Shown here: one piece after another, positions 62,159-64,000 of the stretch
How the letters are laid out: each line of letters starts with the position of its first letter
Numbering within the stretch: the first letter of the stretch is position 1
Assembly (NCBI GenBank): GCA_004555725.1
Contig: SFHC01000001.1
Coordinates: 62,001-126,000 of the forward strand
Direction of reading: 5' to 3'
DNA from: [Eubacterium] saphenum
GTDB lineage: Bacteria > Bacillota > Clostridia > Peptostreptococcales > Anaerovoracaceae
Length of the DNA stretch: 64,000 nt
Position numbers and translations under genes: made by a program
Notes under the pieces: generated by a model
Database searches by the model: none
Told to the model about the DNA's origin: nothing
The model's input: only the letters and a program-made list of their open reading frames with translations

Positions 62159-62397
62159 AAGAGATGAGATGAGAGTCCGCAAGGTTGAACGCACTATGCC
62201 GGAGGAACTGATCGGGAGATTGCAGTACCGGGTGAATTGAAAGAGCAGATAACCTTGGGTTCCTCGTTCCGGATCTCAGACTGATGCTAAGAGATCCAGA
62301 GAGTCGGGGACAGAGGTTCCTTGCAAGAACGGTCTCATTGCTATGAAGATAACGTATATCATTTTAGTTCTGTGGAAGTTTTATTAGGAGGATTATC
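62159..62397 (+). ncRNA. long structured leader RNA of hbd-bcd, class not recognised
   Basis: About 240 nt separate the promoter from the ATG. Perfect 7-base pairings are CAAGGTT/AACCTTG (62180-62186 with 62251-62257), GGATCTC/GAGATCC (62271-62277 with 62291-62297) and GAGGAAC/GTTCCTC (62202-62208 with 62259-62265); the last crosses the first, giving a pseudoknot or an alternative fold. CTGATC-GGGA-GAT..CAG forms an inner hairpin with a GNRA-type loop. GGTTCCT occurs twice (62258-62264, 62315-62321), so two sites compete for AGGAACT. The 3' GGTCTCAT can pair with the 5' ATGAGA. No T-box, TPP, lysine, glycine or cobalamin signature is seen. Confidence 0.6.
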
Positions 62398-63234
62398 ATG
62401 AAGGTAGCAATCTTTGGAGCTGGAACAATGGGTTCCGGTATCGCACAGGTCATGGCTGCTCACGGACATACAGTTCTGATGTATGCCAGCAGTGTTGCTT
62501 CTGCACAGCGTCATAAGGACAAGCTTGCCGCTTCCCTTGAAAAGAAAGTCAGCAAGGGCAAAATGAAGGAAGAGGACAAGAACGCGATCCTGGATAAGAT
62601 TCTCGTAGAAGAGAAATCTGCAGCTGCAGACGCAGATCTGGTTATCGAGTGCGTTAAAGAAGAGATGGCAACGAAGAGAGCTCTTCTGGGCGAACTTGAT
62701 GAGATGTGCAAACCAGAGACCGTATTCGCGTCCAATACTTCTTCACTCTCCGTTACAGAGATGGGAAATGGACTGAAGCATCCAGTAATCGGAATGCATT
62801 TCTTCAATCCGGTTCCAGTTATGAAGCTGGTTGAAGTTATTCGCGGAGCTAACACAACACAGGAAACATTCGAATTCATCTACAACCTCGCAAAGGAAAT
62901 CGGCAAGGATCCTGTAGAAGTTTCCGAAGCGCCTGGATTTGTTGTTAACCGTATCCTTGTTCCTATGATCAACGAGGCAGTAGAAGTTCTGTATCAGGGC
63001 GTCGCGTCCAGAGATGATATTGATAAGGGCATGAAGCTCGGAGCTAACCATCCGATGGGACCTCTTCAGCTGGCAGACTTTGTCGGTGTGGATATCGTTC
63101 TGGCGGTTATGGAGACAATCTACAATGAAACCGGAGATTCCAAGTATCGTCCGTCTCTCCTGCTGAAGAAGATGGTTCGTGGAGGACTGCTGGGAGTCAA
63201 GACCGGCAAGGGCTTCTATGACTATTCAAAATAA
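62398..63234 (+). CDS. hbd: 3-hydroxybutyryl-CoA dehydrogenase
   Basis: NAD(P)-dependent oxidoreductase of the butyrate pathway, 278 residues. The Rossmann motif is FGAGTMGSGIAQVMA near 4-18; the catalytic His is in GMHFFNPVPVMKLVE near 137, with Glu and Asn in SEAPGFVVNRILVPMINEAV further on, and GANHPMGPLQLADFVG completes the C-terminal helical domain. TAGGAGGA precedes the ATG. It lies 25 bases before bcd. Control is probably by Rex (NADH/NAD+ ratio) and by the structured leader. Confidence 0.96.
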   Translation: MKVAIFGAGTMGSGIAQVMAAHGHTVLMYASSVASAQRHKDKLAASLEKKVSKGKMKEEDKNAILDKILVEEKSAAADADLVIECVKEEMATKRALLGELDEMCKPETVFASNTSSLSVTEMGNGLKHPVIGMHFFNPVPVMKLVEVIRGANTTQETFEFIYNLAKEIGKDPVEVSEAPGFVVNRILVPMINEAVEVLYQGVASRDDIDKGMKLGANHPMGPLQLADFVGVDIVLAVMETIYNETGDSKYRPSLLLKKMVRGGLLGVKTGKGFYDYSK

Positions 63235-63259
63235 CTGTTGATTAAAGGAGATAAAAGCT

Positions 63260-64000
63260 ATGGATTTTGAGCTGAGTAAAGAGCATCAGATGCTCCAGAA
63301 GTTATACCGCGAATTCGCGGAGAACGAGGTTGAGCCGATTGCTGCAGAGATCGACGAGGAAGAGCGCTTCCCATCCGAAACAATCCCGAAGCTGGCAAAA
63401 ATCGGCATGATGGGTATCCCTTGGCCTAAGGAAGTTGAAGGATCAGGAGCAGATAACGTTGCTTATGCAATGGCAATTGAGGAAATCGCGAAGAAGTGCG
63501 TAACAACATCCACAATCGTTGCAGCACACACATCTCTCTGTACTTACCCGATCTTTCATTTCGGAACAAAAGAGCAGATTGAAAAATATGTTCCGGATCT
63601 GGCAAGCGGCAGAAAGCTCGGAGCTTTCGGACTGACAGAGCCTGAAGCAGGAACAGACTCCGCAGCACAGCAGACAGAAGCTGTTCTGGACGGTGATCAT
63701 TATGTTCTGAACGGAACCAAGTGCTTCATCACTAACGCGTCTGAGGCTGATGTATTCATGGTTGTAGCTATGACAGACAAGTCAAAAGGCAACCACGGAA
63801 TTTCCACTTTCATTGTTGAGAAGGGTATGCCGGGATTCTCTGTAGGCCCTCACGAAAAGAAGATGGGTATCCGCGGAAGCGCTACTTCCGATCTGATCTT
63901 TGAAGACTGCATCGTTCCAAAGGAGAACATGCTGTACAAAGAAGGAAAAGGATTCAAGGTTGCAATGAATACCCTGGACGGAGCTCGTGTCGGTGTTGCT
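63260..64000 (+). CDS. bcd: acyl-CoA dehydrogenase, probable butyryl-CoA dehydrogenase (3' truncated by window edge)
   Basis: The first 247 residues of an FAD acyl-CoA dehydrogenase, open to the window end. The N-terminal helical domain (LSKEHQMLQKLYREFAENEVEPIAAEIDEEERFP) and the middle domain with AFGLTEPEAGTDSAAQQTEA and NGTKCFITNASEADVFMV are typical of short-chain enzymes that reduce crotonyl-CoA. The catalytic Glu lies beyond the window. AAAGGAG precedes the ATG. Genes for electron-transferring flavoproteins, needed for electron bifurcation, may follow downstream. Confidence 0.92.
   Translation, partial: MDFELSKEHQMLQKLYREFAENEVEPIAAEIDEEERFPSETIPKLAKIGMMGIPWPKEVEGSGADNVAYAMAIEEIAKKCVTTSTIVAAHTSLCTYPIFHFGTKEQIEKYVPDLASGRKLGAFGLTEPEAGTDSAAQQTEAVLDGDHYVLNGTKCFITNASEADVFMVVAMTDKSKGNHGISTFIVEKGMPGFSVGPHEKKMGIRGSATSDLIFEDCIVPKENMLYKEGKGFKVAMNTLDGARVGVA

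Noticed and set aside
62159..62340. T-box, TPP, lysine, glycine, THF or cobalamin riboswitch for the hbd leader
   Set aside because: None of the hallmark sequences (such as TGGNACCGCG, CTGAGA or GCCACTG) is present; only loose similarity to c-di-AMP aptamer segments.

Overview
The window reads as a chromosomal segment of an anaerobic, amino-acid-fermenting member of the Clostridia (Bacillota). This is inferred from classic clostridial gene order (secDF-relA-hemZ-hisS-aspS; mltG-trmR-U32 peptidase; Asp23-nusB-xseAB-ispA-dxs-tlyA), from a selenocysteine-dependent glycine/sarcosine/betaine reductase locus, and from butyrate-type crt/hbd/bcd genes. I cannot name the genus. Almost everything is on the + strand. 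No phage, IS element, rRNA or CRISPR array was seen.

1-32 kb is dense housekeeping: the 3' end of polA, coaE, a lone anchored solute-binding protein, two tRNA-Leu genes, yajC, secDF, relA/spoT, an MBL hydrolase, hemZ, hisS, aspS, nadD, a fused yqeK-rsfS, leuS, RNase J, a YlbF-family protein, efp, mltG, trmR, a U32 peptidase, a CNNM/CBS protein, Asp23, nusB, a TsaD-like protein, xseA, xseB, ispA, dxs and tlyA. Many neighbours overlap or nearly touch, so long operons are likely.

33-41 kb holds an aminotransferase with a strong terminator, then a large secreted beta-helix/InlB/Ig-type surface protein controlled by a c-di-GMP-I riboswitch. An ornithine cyclodeaminase-family gene and a Na+:alanine symporter follow. 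41.3-48.3 kb is a complete phosphate module (pstSCAB-phoU-phoPR) preceded by repeated TTTACA elements that look like a Pho box. 48.7-52.6 kb carries a MoxR ATPase/VWA pair, a 94-residue protein of unknown function, an orphan XRE regulator and a TetR regulator with palindromes in its promoter region.

52.7-60.3 kb is the reductase locus. One unit encodes component B (alpha/beta proprotein plus UGA-containing selenoprotein) and a BCCT transporter; the second encodes component C (grdC, grdD). The transporter makes betaine the likeliest substrate. Component A (grdA) and thioredoxin genes are not in the window and must be elsewhere if the pathway works. 60.3-61.1 kb is sparse but holds candidate micro-genes, including a 23-codon hydrophobic peptide with its own promoter, Shine-Dalgarno and terminator on the - strand. 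61.1-64 kb has crt (-) divergent from hbd-bcd (+). A Rex-like operator lies at crt, and a highly structured, unassigned leader RNA of about 240 nt precedes hbd.

The most interesting items for follow-up are that leader RNA, the - strand micro-gene, the predicted c-di-GMP ON-switch on the adhesin, the yqeK-rsfS fusion with an embedded start site, and the promoter-spanning inverted repeat of the reductase operon.
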